This document shows, piece after piece, positions 50,699 to 59,459 of a stretch of 64,000 nt of DNA. A program made the position numbers and the translations under genes. The stretch comes from UBA1433 sp964581565 (lineage in GTDB: Bacteria > Bacillota > Clostridia > Eubacteriales > UBA1433), in NCBI GenBank assembly GCA_964581565.1, contig CAZOOZ010000001.1, positions 310,001 through 374,000 on the forward strand, written 5' to 3'. Below the pieces are notes generated by a model that did not search any database, was not told where the DNA came from, and saw only the letters and a list, made by a program, of their open reading frames with translations. How positions within the stretch are numbered: the stretch's first letter is position 1; each line of letters begins with the position of its first letter.

Positions 50699-51250
50699 TT
50701 AAAATTCCACTTTTGGCGGATTTTTTTCCTGGACTTCTTCAATTGCAAAATAATCCGTAATTTTAAAGCCCATCATACCAGCAAATAAATTTGCGGGAAA
50801 TACCTGAATAGCTGTATTGAATTTTTGAACGATATCATTGTAGAACTGGCGTGCATAGGCAATTTTGTTTTCCGTATCAGAAAGTTCTGTTTGCAGTTGT
50901 ATAAAATTCGTATTTGCTTTCAATTCAGGATACGCTTCCGCAACTGCAAACAGAGATTTTAAAGATTCTGTCAAAGTGTTTTCGGCTTGAGCTTGATCGG
51001 CAACCGTATTTGCAGAGATGGCTGCGGCACGAGCCTGTGTGATTTTTTCAAAGGTGCCTTGTTCATGTGTTGCATAACCTTTTACGGTATTAACCAAATT
51101 CGGGATTAAATCATATCGTCTTTTTAATTGAACATCAACTTGAGCCCAGGCATTCTGTACTCTTTGACGAAGTTTTACCAAATTGTTGTAAAGTGCTATA
51201 AAAACAATAGCTAGTATAATGATAATGACTAAGATTATAATTGCTACCAT
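50699..51250 (-). CDS. lemA: LemA family protein
   Basis: 183 residues: one N-terminal membrane span (IIILVIIIILAIVFIALYN), then the long helical hairpin with LRQRVQNAWAQVDVQLKRRY, DLIPNLVNTVKGYATHE and the C-terminal PANLFAGMMGF. Outside-facing helical bundle anchored in the membrane. First gene of the lemA-DUF2207 operon. Confidence 0.95.
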   Translation of the reverse strand: MVAIIILVIIIILAIVFIALYNNLVKLRQRVQNAWAQVDVQLKRRYDLIPNLVNTVKGYATHEQGTFEKITQARAAAISANTVADQAQAENTLTESLKSLFAVAEAYPELKANTNFIQLQTELSDTENKIAYARQFYNDIVQKFNTAIQVFPANLFAGMMGFKITDYFAIEEVQEKNPPKVEF

Positions 51251-51467
51251 AAATTTACCTTCCTTATTTTTATTTAAGTCATATTATACTTATTGTATTC
51301 ATTATAGCAGATATTCATAACAAAAAAAATATTTTAAAAAACGGATAATATTGATAAAAAGATTATATTGGATTTTTCATTGCAATAATATACATATAAA
51401 TCTACAATAAAAATAGCAGAACGTATATTAAATTATCAACAGAAACAATTAGGAGGAATAAAACATT

Positions 51468-52559
51468 ATGTTTAAAAAAGATTTTATTACGACGACATCA
51501 AGCTTTGAAGGGTATAGAATTAACAAATATTTAGGTATCGTTGATGAACGCATTGTCGTAGGAGCGGGATTTCTCTCGGATTTATTTGCCTCTTTCACAG
51601 ATATTGTTGGGGGCAGATCGGGCAAATATGAACAGCGAATCAAAGAGTTATATGATGCTTTATTATCAGGCATTCAAAGACAAGCATATAAGAAGGGAGC
51701 GAATGCTATTGTTGGATTGAAGATAGATGTAGATGAAATAAGCGGGAAAAATGTGTCTATGTTTATGGCAACGGCAGTAGGAACAGCAGTGCATATTAAG
51801 AGAGATGAAACATTGTTTGATGTCAAGCAGGAAAACAATATTATTGAAAGCGCTATTGATGCGAAAGATATTGAAAAAGCTATATTATCAGAAAAATACA
51901 ACCAAAAACTATTAGATGCGAATATGAATTTAAAAGACAAAGCTTTAATTATTGAAGAGTTATCAAATAAACAAATACAAATTCCGATTAAAATACTTGT
52001 TGATGTAATTATGCAAGTAGATACAAATATTTATGATACCGCTATCGATGAAAAACAAAATCAATTCCAGACAATATTAGCTTATTTTTCATTATACGAT
52101 TCACACGACGTGGCGAGGGAACTCAATGCGAGATTATTTTTTATAAAAGGCGATAAAAAATTATTTTATTTTATTTATGATAATATAGTAGATGTAAATT
52201 ATGAGGAAATTTTGCCACTTATTGATAGTGTCGCACCAAATGTTTTATCTCATACTGTTTTCAGAACTTTATTAAAATATAAAAATACATATACTATTAA
52301 AGATGTAGATTTTATCAATAAATTAATTTATAAATTAAAACAATTGCTACAAGTTAATGATAATAAAGAAAATTCTAATTTCCCCTGGGAGTGTGGCACG
52401 TGCGGGCAAAAAAATTCTGCAAGGAATATTTATTGTAAAGGATGTGACAGAGCCCGAAATGGGTTGACTCAGCAGCAAGAGTTGCTTATTAAAGAGATTA
52501 TATTACATATTAATAAAATAAATATTATTATAAATAGTAAGTTAAAACAAAATGATTAA
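51468..52559 (+). CDS. YbjQ/DUF74-like protein with C-terminal RanBP2-type zinc finger
   Basis: 363 residues behind AGGAGG. Residues 1-115 fit the YbjQ family (TTSSFEGYRINKYLGIVDER, RIKELYDALLSGIQRQAYKK, GANAIVGLKIDVDEI). The middle (about 130-290) is helical and unassigned. Residues about 307-330 read PWECGTCGQKNSARNIYCKG then C, matching exactly the RanBP2 finger spacing W-x-C-x2-C-x3-N-x6-C-x2-C. Homopentameric or larger YbjQ rings are known; here a finger could add protein or RNA binding. Single gene. Confidence 0.75.
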   Translation: MFKKDFITTTSSFEGYRINKYLGIVDERIVVGAGFLSDLFASFTDIVGGRSGKYEQRIKELYDALLSGIQRQAYKKGANAIVGLKIDVDEISGKNVSMFMATAVGTAVHIKRDETLFDVKQENNIIESAIDAKDIEKAILSEKYNQKLLDANMNLKDKALIIEELSNKQIQIPIKILVDVIMQVDTNIYDTAIDEKQNQFQTILAYFSLYDSHDVARELNARLFFIKGDKKLFYFIYDNIVDVNYEEILPLIDSVAPNVLSHTVFRTLLKYKNTYTIKDVDFINKLIYKLKQLLQVNDNKENSNFPWECGTCGQKNSARNIYCKGCDRARNGLTQQQELLIKEIILHINKINIIINSKLKQND

Positions 52560-52677
52560 AATCATTTAAAAAGCAAGATTTGAAAATATGCTTTTCTATT
52601 CTCATTAATTACGTAAACACGATTTTAAATAAAATGAATATATTAATTAATAAAATCATAATTTCATGAGGATTGAA

Positions 52678-53400
52678 ATGTTGACAATAACGCAAAGACA
52701 ATTAAATTTAAAATATATAGGTTATTACTATAACGGAAAAATTGACGGGATAGAAGGAGAAAAAACAAAAAAAGCATACATAACGTTTCAAAAGGAATCA
52801 AAATTAGTGGCAGATGGTATTTATGGTCAAAAGACAGAGCAAGCTTTGATGCAGTATGTAAAAGACGTGCAGAATGCTTTGAATAAAAGCGGGATAAAGT
52901 TAACTGTTGACGGCATTGTCGGCAAAGAGACGATCGAAGCAATTAAAGAGTATCAGAAAAGAAAGTCGCTGGTTACCGATGGGATAGCCGGAGAGAAAAC
53001 AATGGATAAATTAAATGTGGAACTGGCGAAAAACACGATTGATCATGTTTATTGGGAGAATAGCAAATATTTTAAGAAAACAGAATTTAAATGTGGATGC
53101 GGTGAAAAATATTGTAATGGGTATCCCGCCGAGGTAAGTGCAACTTTACTCGCACTTTTAGAAAGAACAAGAATAAACTTTGACATGCCGCTTCATATTA
53201 CCAGCGGATTGAGATGTATTCCTTACAATAAGCAAGTGGGCGGAATCAAAAACAGCAAACACCAGTATGGCAAAGCTGCGGATTGCTCATTGAATTTAAA
53301 CAGCAAATACGATGATATGCTATGCAATTGGTTCAGAAAGCAAAAAGAAGTAAGTTATACTTACACAGGATTTCATGCGGTTCATGTAGATATAAGATAA
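52678..53400 (+). CDS. Peptidoglycan-binding protein with M15-type peptidase domain
   Basis: 240 residues from the ATG at 52678 (TGAGGA upstream). Two PG_binding_1 repeats: residues 4-62 (GKIDGIEGEKTKKAYITFQK, DGIYGQKTEQAL) and about 64-118 (LTVDGIVGKETIEAIKEYQK, DGIAGEKTMDKL). The C-terminal M15_3-like domain has the zinc motif ITSGLRC, KNSKHQYGKAADCS and FHAVHVDIR. No signal peptide, so it resembles a phage-type endolysin or an autolysin released with a holin; no other phage genes surround it. Confidence 0.85.
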   Translation: MLTITQRQLNLKYIGYYYNGKIDGIEGEKTKKAYITFQKESKLVADGIYGQKTEQALMQYVKDVQNALNKSGIKLTVDGIVGKETIEAIKEYQKRKSLVTDGIAGEKTMDKLNVELAKNTIDHVYWENSKYFKKTEFKCGCGEKYCNGYPAEVSATLLALLERTRINFDMPLHITSGLRCIPYNKQVGGIKNSKHQYGKAADCSLNLNSKYDDMLCNWFRKQKEVSYTYTGFHAVHVDIR

Positions 53401-53403
53401 AAA

Positions 53404-53419
53404 TGACAAATAATTGTCA
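53404..53419. promoter_or_regulatory. TGACAA palindrome
   Basis: TGACAAATAATTGTCA, exact six-base arms, directly after the peptidase stop. It is close in sequence to the palindrome at 45474 (TTGACAAATAATGTCAA). Confidence 0.35.
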
Positions 53420-53508
53420 AATAAAAGTGTATGATTTATATTGATTAAATATTTCTATGAGTTATAATCTAAGTGTCGTTAATATTAAGATATGGTGAGG
53501 ATTGTAAT

Positions 53509-53646
53509 ATGGATTATCCGGTAAATGCACATCGCCCTACAAATATGAATAAACGGCTAAGTAATGTATATATTGACAAATATAATTCAAATATGGTGCA
53601 TGGTGTATATATTATAGAATATATACGTACGCACAATAAATTGTAA
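53509..53646 (+). CDS. Possible 45-aa small protein
   Basis: ATG at 53509 with GTGAGG ten bases upstream and a hairpin terminator 23 nt after the stop. The product is polar and aromatic-rich (MDYPVNAHRPTNMNKRLSNV, YIDKYNSN). No family recognised. The flanking start and stop signals are the main support. Confidence 0.45.
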   Translation: MDYPVNAHRPTNMNKRLSNVYIDKYNSNMVHGVYIIEYIRTHNKL

Positions 53647-53668
53647 ATAATTTTACAGTTTCTGTCGT

Positions 53669-53692
53669 TACGCTTCTTTCATATGAAGCGTA
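53669..53692 (+). terminator. Hairpin terminator after the 45-aa gene
   Basis: Stem TACGCTTC / GAAGCGTA followed by TTTTATTT. Confidence 0.7.
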
Positions 53693-53714
53693 TTTTATTT
53701 AAGTTCACAAATTA

Positions 53715-53735
53715 CGAATATAATAAATATATTCG
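53715..53735. repeat. 8-bp inverted repeat in the gene-free stretch
   Basis: CGAATATA (53715-53722) and TATATTCG (53728-53735), just before the large hairpin region. It may be an operator or chance in AT-rich DNA. Confidence 0.3.
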
Positions 53736-53804
53736 AAAAATATTTTTGGGGAGGTGAAAAGATACTGACATTAGGTGGTGAAAATATAGAAATTGTGCTC
53801 AATT

Positions 53805-53870
53805 GCGGGCTAAATAAATTACATCCCGTCTGCACATAACGTTAGTTATGTTGCAATTTATTTCGCCCGC
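53805..53870. ncRNA. Long near-perfect hairpin in a gene-free stretch
   Basis: Outer arms GCGGGCTAAATAAATT (53805-53820) and AATTTATTTCGCCCGC (53855-53870) pair with one mismatch; inside, GCACATAAC pairs with GTTATGTTGC with one bulge. GGGGAGGTG, a strong ribosome binding sequence, lies 50 nt upstream but no ATG/GTG frame of useful length follows it. No T tail, so not a simple terminator. The rest of 53693-54138 is AT-rich and shows no gene. Confidence 0.55.
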
Positions 53871-54138
53871 TAAGAACACATTAATAAAAATAGCATATTT
53901 CCTTTATTTTGTAAATAAGAATATAACATTTTTGTATTTTATTTATTACGTATCTATGATTATATATGTCATAGATTTACTAAATTAAAAATTTTAATTT
54001 AATTTTCAAAATTTGAATCTCCGAGTTTCATTTAAATAAATTCATATAAATTTTTCAATATGTTCAATTATTTATCACAATCAAAAATTATAAATATTCT
54101 ATAAATGTAAGTGGTCTTATATTTTTATAGAGGTATTT

Positions 54139-55041
54139 ATGAAAAAAACGACTTTTCAATTCATAATCGACAGCCTGATGGTGGTGTATCTACTGCTGCT
54201 TGTTAGCCTGTCTGAAGATTTGTGGCATGAGATAATTGGTGTAATGTTTTTTATATTGTTTACAAGTCGTGTTTTGATTCAAATCAAAGATATAAAAAAA
54301 ATACTCTCAAAAAAAGGAAAAACTTATTTTGTCCTTCATTGCTTTATTTTGATTGATATTCTATTGGCAGTGATCAGTGGTATATGTATTTCGCAAAACC
54401 TCTTTATTTTTTTAAAGCTGTCTGATCAATCTATATTTCGTCAGATGCATATCATCAGTGCGGCTCTGGCATTTTTACTCATTTCAATAAATATCGGATT
54501 AAATATTAAATTTATAAAAAAATCGTTGAATAAAATATTTAAAAAGGCCAAACCAAGCAAAGTAAAAACAATTGCCGTTAGAGTCATTGTTATTTGTTTT
54601 ATGGCCTATGGGCTTTATTCTTGTTTTTCAGAAAATATTTACAAACAGATGATTTATTCCTTCAGCGAAAGCAAAATACAGCAAAATCAGATGTTTCCAA
54701 ATAGCGATGACAAGCAAATGATAAATCCGCCTGTGAACGATGAGGAGAAAAGCAGTTCTTCACAGAATAACAGTGATATAAACGACGAAAATGAATCTGA
54801 CTCGGGAAATATACAACAAAACAGACCAAATAAGCCGGATGGCACAAGTGAAAGCACAGATCAGTTGCCACCTGATGAGAGTCAAAATTTTGATCCGAAT
54901 AACAATAATCGCAAGTTTGGCAGCATCGCATTTTTTAAGTCTTTGCTCGACTACAGCGCAATTTTAATTTTTGTTGCGGGCGCAACGCACGCGCTTGTTT
55001 TATTGGTTAAATATAGGAAACGATCAAAAGTGACTCCATGA
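54139..55041 (+). CDS. DUF4405-type membrane protein with acidic extracellular insert
   Basis: 300 residues. Membrane spans at about 10-27, 32-48, 66-85, 103-122, 142-160 and 270-290. Residues about 180-265 are a low-complexity loop rich in N, S, D, E and P (DDKQMINPPVNDEEKSSSSQ, QNNSDINDENESDSGN). Histidines in LWHEIIGV and FRQMHIISA are where DUF4405 relatives resemble haem-binding helices. It precedes the MacAB-like efflux genes and is probably part of their operon as an accessory or sensor component. Confidence 0.7.
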   Translation: MKKTTFQFIIDSLMVVYLLLLVSLSEDLWHEIIGVMFFILFTSRVLIQIKDIKKILSKKGKTYFVLHCFILIDILLAVISGICISQNLFIFLKLSDQSIFRQMHIISAALAFLLISINIGLNIKFIKKSLNKIFKKAKPSKVKTIAVRVIVICFMAYGLYSCFSENIYKQMIYSFSESKIQQNQMFPNSDDKQMINPPVNDEEKSSSSQNNSDINDENESDSGNIQQNRPNKPDGTSESTDQLPPDESQNFDPNNNNRKFGSIAFFKSLLDYSAILIFVAGATHALVLLVKYRKRSKVTP

Positions 55042-55110
55042 TTTATCAATATCACTACTCTTCAAAAAAAGAGACCAAAATGACTATTACAGATGATTAA
55101 AGGAGTATGC

Positions 55111-56775
55111 ATGCAGAAAATTACAACATTCATTAAAAGAAAAAAAATATTATTTATTATTTTAGCAATTATTATTCTTGGGCTCGCAGCTCTATTTATT
55201 TTTTCACCTAATGGTTCAGAGGATTCAAATGAAACCCAGTATGTAAGTGCGGCTGTAGAACAAGGCACAATCACAACATCAATCAGTGGCAGCGGTTCAC
55301 TTGAATCTGCCAGTTCATATGAAGTCACATCTGATGTAAGTGCTGAAATCGATGAAATAAAAGTAGAAGAGGGCGATACGGTAGAAGAGGGCGATGTCCT
55401 TATGACATTGGACGGAAGCAGTGTGGAGCTTGCCTTGGAAAAAGCAAAGCTGAGTTATAACAACGCCGTGGAAGAACAAGAAAATATTGAAGATGAGCTT
55501 GATAATTTAAGTATCGCTTCAACCGTAACGGGCATCATAACAAAGCTGTCGGCCAATAAATATCAGTCGATTCAAAAAGGTGAGGCTGTTGCTGAAGTTA
55601 CCAGTGATTCGTATATGAGTGCGAAAGTGTATTTAGACGATTTAAGTGATCTGACTAATTTCAATAAGGGCGACAGCATAAGCGGAACTACCTTATCCGG
55701 AAAATCATTCACGGCAACAGTGACATCGGTCAACACGACGTATGAGAACGTAGATGGAACGAATTATTATTCGCTAACATTAAAGATAGCGAATTCGGCC
55801 GGTAAATTTAAAGAAAGTACAGAGGAAACAATAACTGTTACAAAAGACAGTCGATCTTATACTTCGCAGCATTCAAGCAGTGTTGATTATATATATAACC
55901 CTATCGAAATCGTTGCTAAAGTATCAGGAGAAATTTCAAGTCTTTCGTATGAAGCAGGGGATAGAGTAACAAAGGGCAGCACGATTGCCAAAATTAATGG
56001 TGATGAATTGGAAGATAGCCTGGCAAATCAGAAAATTACAGTCAAAGAAGCACTTCTGAGCCTAAATGATGCGAAAAAAGCAGTCAATAATCTAAGCATT
56101 AAAGCAGAGCAAGATGGTACTATCTCTTCTCTTTCCGTAAAAGAAGGGGATACGGCTACAGGCACTCTGATGAAGATTGCTGACTATGCTAATTTAAATG
56201 TTATCATATCGGTCGATGAATTGGATATTAATGACATACAAATAGGCCAGAAAGCCAATGTCACTTCTTCACTTTATGAAGATGAGACACTCTCGGGAAC
56301 TATTTCGGATATAGCAATGGAAGGAAGCGCGCAAAATGGTGTTACAACATTTGATGTCATGATTTCATTGGATGACGCCAAAGATTTAAAAGTCGGCATG
56401 TCAGTGGACGCGGAAATTATTTTGGAAGAAAGTGCAGATGTGGTAATGGTACCTTTGGCTGCGGTTCAGAAAGATGATGAGGGATATTTTGTCTATAAAA
56501 CAGATCAAACAGAAAATATAACAGATGAAGTTTTAGAGCAGTCAAAACAATATGTGCAAGTCGGGATTTCCAATACAGCATATGCAGAAATAACAAGCGG
56601 GCTTTCCGTGGGGGATGTGATCATATATCAGAGTCAGACATCATCTTCCGGCGATACGACTCAAATGCAGAATTTTATGACTCAGAATGGTAATGGTACA
56701 GGCGGCGATATGCAAAATCAACAGAGACCGGACTCGGGCTCAATGCCTTCGGGCGGCGCTCCGTCAGGGGAATAA
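55111..56775 (+). CDS. MacA-like efflux adaptor (HlyD/RND periplasmic adaptor family)
   Basis: 554 residues from the ATG at 55111 with AAGGAG upstream. One N-terminal span (residues 12-31), then duplicated biotinyl-lipoyl motifs (AEIDEIKVEEGDTVEEGDVL and ISSLSYEAGDRVTKGSTI), a helical hairpin (LSYNNAVEEQENIEDELDNL), beta-barrel domains and a C-terminal Gly/Gln/Met-rich tail (residues 520-554). In Gram-positive bacteria such proteins link a MacB-type ABC permease to export of peptides or drugs across the membrane. Followed by the ATPase gene three bases later. Confidence 0.9.
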   Translation: MQKITTFIKRKKILFIILAIIILGLAALFIFSPNGSEDSNETQYVSAAVEQGTITTSISGSGSLESASSYEVTSDVSAEIDEIKVEEGDTVEEGDVLMTLDGSSVELALEKAKLSYNNAVEEQENIEDELDNLSIASTVTGIITKLSANKYQSIQKGEAVAEVTSDSYMSAKVYLDDLSDLTNFNKGDSISGTTLSGKSFTATVTSVNTTYENVDGTNYYSLTLKIANSAGKFKESTEETITVTKDSRSYTSQHSSSVDYIYNPIEIVAKVSGEISSLSYEAGDRVTKGSTIAKINGDELEDSLANQKITVKEALLSLNDAKKAVNNLSIKAEQDGTISSLSVKEGDTATGTLMKIADYANLNVIISVDELDINDIQIGQKANVTSSLYEDETLSGTISDIAMEGSAQNGVTTFDVMISLDDAKDLKVGMSVDAEIILEESADVVMVPLAAVQKDDEGYFVYKTDQTENITDEVLEQSKQYVQVGISNTAYAEITSGLSVGDVIIYQSQTSSSGDTTQMQNFMTQNGNGTGGDMQNQQRPDSGSMPSGGAPSGE

Positions 56776-56778
56776 ATT

Positions 56779-57456
56779 ATGTTGCGATTAGTTCATATTA
56801 CAAAACAGTATGTTATGGGTTCAAATGTGCTCAAAGCATTGGATGATATCTCGCTTGAAATTCAAGATGGTCAGTATTTATCGATCATGGGGCCGAGCGG
56901 TTCGGGTAAATCCACTTTGATGAATATTATGGGGTGTCTGGATGTTGCCGATAGCGGCCAGTATTATATAGACGATAAGGATGTAAGCGAATTTACGGAT
57001 AATCAGCTTTCCGAGATCCGCAATCAAAAAATAGGGTTTGTTTTTCAAAAATTTAACTTGCTTCCCAAACTGAATGCGGTTGAAAATGTGGAACTTGGAT
57101 TGATATATAGAAAAATAAATGCAAAAATGCGAATAAAAATCGCCGAGGAATTTTTAGAAAAAGTTGGACTGAAAAATTGGCAAGGCCATAAGCCGAATGA
57201 AATGTCGGGCGGTCAGCAGCAAAGAGTTGCCATAGCGCGTGCGCTTGCGCCTGATCCTCAGATCATTTTGGCGGATGAGCCGACTGGAAATTTGGATAGC
57301 GCCTCAGGCAAAGAAATCATGCAACTGCTCCGCCAGCTAAACAATGAAGGCAAGACCATTATTCTTATCACGCATGACGACAAAATTGCGAAAGAAGCAA
57401 ACAGGATTGTTCGCATCATTGACGGCAAAATTACGGAAGAAGGAGCTGAGTGCTAG
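56779..57456 (+). CDS. MacB-like ABC transporter ATP-binding protein
   Basis: 225 residues: Walker A MGPSGSGKSTLMNI, Q-loop FVFQKFNLLPKL, signature MSGGQQQRVAIARALA, Walker B IILADEPTGNLDSASG, H-loop LITHDDKIAKEA. LolD/MacB subgroup. It works with the permease encoded one base after its stop. Confidence 0.94.
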   Translation: MLRLVHITKQYVMGSNVLKALDDISLEIQDGQYLSIMGPSGSGKSTLMNIMGCLDVADSGQYYIDDKDVSEFTDNQLSEIRNQKIGFVFQKFNLLPKLNAVENVELGLIYRKINAKMRIKIAEEFLEKVGLKNWQGHKPNEMSGGQQQRVAIARALAPDPQIILADEPTGNLDSASGKEIMQLLRQLNNEGKTIILITHDDKIAKEANRIVRIIDGKITEEGAEC

Positions 57457-57457
57457 T

Positions 57458-58624
57458 ATGGATTTTAAAACGACCATTAAATTATCATTGAGATCAATTT
57501 TAAGCAATAAACTCAGATCATTCTTAACGATGTTAGGTATCATCATAGGGGTTACGGCTGTGATTGTGCTGGTGTCAATCGGGCAAGGCACGACTGCCGA
57601 TATTACAAGCAGCCTTGAAGAAATCGGATCCAACAAAATAAGTGTATCTGTCAGCGGGCAGGGAAGTGTGGAATCACTTTCTTATGAAGACTTAGATGTT
57701 TTTAAAGATATTGAAGGAGTCGAATATGTGTCTCCAAGCATATCATCGAGTGTAACGGCCAGCTATGAATCCAACACTTCCGATGCAACGTTCACCGGAG
57801 CGGATGAAAACTATATAGCACAAAATAATTATGAAATGGCGCAGGGAAGAGGAATCGTTGCCCTAGATATGGATACAAGGAATAAAGTTGTTATATTGGG
57901 AAGCAGTGTTGCGACAGATCTTTTTTCTTATTCAAGCGCACTCAATCAGACAATATCGATTGACGGAATCAATTACGTCGTGGTAGGAATTCTCGAGTCG
58001 AAAGATTCTTCTTCAACAGGAACTTCAGACGATATTATCATCACCCCGTTTACAACCGCGCAGAGAGTTTTAAAATCGGCTAGCATATCCAGCTTCACGA
58101 TTTACACGTCAGATACGGACAATGTGGATATGATCATGCAAAATGTTGAATTGCAGCTGCTGTCGATTTTTGGAACGGAGGATGCGTATAATGTCAATAA
58201 TTCCCAGGATCTGCTCGATTCTATCAGTGATATTACGAATACGCTATCAGTCGCCTTGGGTGGTATTGCAGGGATCTCTCTGATTGTCGGCGGAATCGGA
58301 ATCATGAATATTATGCTTGTATCCGCGACGGAAAGAACAAAAGAAATAGGTATTCGAAAGGCAGTCGGTGCAAAGAAAAGAGATATTTTGTATCAATTTT
58401 TACTTGAATCTGCTGTGATAAGCAGTTTGGGAGGAATCATTGGGATTTTGCTGGGGTTTGTTATGTGTGCTATCTTAGAAAGATTTAGCATAACAACAGT
58501 AATAAGTCTGCCGATTGTGCTGGGCTCATTTATCTTTTCATTGGCACTGGGTATTATTTTCGGAATTATGCCGGCAAATAAAGCTGCCAAATTAAAACCG
58601 GTCGATGCGCTCAGATATGAATAA
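57458..58624 (+). CDS. MacB-like ABC transporter permease
   Basis: 388 residues from the ATG at 57458, one base after the ATPase stop, with GGAG upstream. MacB_PCD extracellular domain (residues 20-235) after the first span (NKLRSFLTMLGIIIGVTAVI), then three FtsX spans (about 265-385) with GGIGIMNIMLVSATERTKEI and GIRKAVGAKKRDILYQFLLE. Mechanotransmission-type exporter, not a classical importer. Last gene of the efflux operon. Confidence 0.94.
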   Translation: MDFKTTIKLSLRSILSNKLRSFLTMLGIIIGVTAVIVLVSIGQGTTADITSSLEEIGSNKISVSVSGQGSVESLSYEDLDVFKDIEGVEYVSPSISSSVTASYESNTSDATFTGADENYIAQNNYEMAQGRGIVALDMDTRNKVVILGSSVATDLFSYSSALNQTISIDGINYVVVGILESKDSSSTGTSDDIIITPFTTAQRVLKSASISSFTIYTSDTDNVDMIMQNVELQLLSIFGTEDAYNVNNSQDLLDSISDITNTLSVALGGIAGISLIVGGIGIMNIMLVSATERTKEIGIRKAVGAKKRDILYQFLLESAVISSLGGIIGILLGFVMCAILERFSITTVISLPIVLGSFIFSLALGIIFGIMPANKAAKLKPVDALRYE

Positions 58625-58702
58625 CTTAATTATGAAATACTCCATTATATAGATATACTTCTCTTCTTTTTATTCTTATTCTCTTATTCATTTCCCCAAA
58701 GC

Positions 58703-58732
58703 AACCCTGTAAGCATTCTTACTTACGGGGTT
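58703..58732 (+). terminator. Hairpin after the efflux operon
   Basis: Stem AACCCTGTAAG / CTTACGGGGTT (one G-U pair), loop of eight, then GTTCTCT. Confidence 0.7.
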
Positions 58733-58886
58733 GTTCTCTATTTCTGAGAAGATATATTTCTTGAAATTATCAAAAAAATTTTATAAAAAATTAACATAAA
58801 CGTCACAAAGCCAACACATTAAAAGGTTAAATTATAATTGATAGTTTCAAATGCTTTCATTCTCCTTTTATACAACACCAAAACAA

Positions 58887-58917
58887 AAAAAACCTCCAAC
58901 ATTGTTGGAGGTTTTTT
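58887..58917. terminator. Bidirectional terminator downstream of csoR
   Basis: Stem AAAAAACCTCCAAC / GTTGGAGGTTTTTT with a three-base loop, A and T runs included. It serves the minus-strand csoR. The rest of 58625-58937 has no gene. Confidence 0.92.
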
Positions 58918-58937
58918 CTTTGAATGGATAAAATGAT

Positions 58938-59198
58938 TCATTTATTTAATTTATCCATGATTGCAATGATTTCATCTATTTTTTCACGTGCGGATTCATC
59001 CAAGGCATCTTGCACACAACCGTTTAAATGAGCATGGAGCACATCCCTGTTAATAGTGCGCAAAATAGCCTGTGTCGCTAAAAGTTGATTGGAAATATCA
59101 ATGCAATATCTGTCTTCTTCTACCATTTTAAGAAGTCCGTCGAGTTGTCCTCTTGCTGTTTTAAGGAGACGGGTTATTTTGATTTTATCTGCTCTCAA
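58938..59198 (-). CDS. csoR: Copper-sensing repressor CsoR
   Basis: 86 residues from a TTG start (59198) with GAGGT upstream. All-helical CsoR/RcnR family with the Cu(I) triad C32 (RYCIDIS), H57 (HAHLNG) and C61. It represses copper export genes until Cu(I) binds. It lies 28 nt after copA in the same direction, so it is probably co-transcribed and autoregulated through the operator in front of copA. Confidence 0.92.
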   Translation of the reverse strand: MRADKIKITRLLKTARGQLDGLLKMVEEDRYCIDISNQLLATQAILRTINRDVLHAHLNGCVQDALDESAREKIDEIIAIMDKLNK

Positions 59199-59225
59199 GT
59201 CTTTACCTCTATAAATAAAGTATTT

Positions 59226-59459
59226 TTATTTTTCCGTGACCGATATGACTTCATAGCCTGCGTTTGTGACCGAATCCGTTAAAATTTGATCACTTATGCT
59301 TTCTTCGGCAGATACTACAGCAATTTTTTTATCCAAATCCACACTGGCACTTACGCCGTCGATGCTGTTTAATGCTTTTTCAACAGCTGCTTTGCAGTGC
59401 ATGCATGACATGCCTTCTATTTGTATTATTTTTTCTTTTTTCATGTGATACTCTCCTTT
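59226..59459 (-). promoter_or_regulatory. copZ: Internal ribosome binding site and start for a CopZ-like product
   Basis: Within copA, AAAGGAG (59459-59453) stands eight bases before an in-frame ATG (59444). Translation from there would yield a 72-residue copper chaperone-like protein (MKKEKIIQIEGMSCMHCKAA) ending at the copA stop. Production of this product is an inference. Confidence 0.55.
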
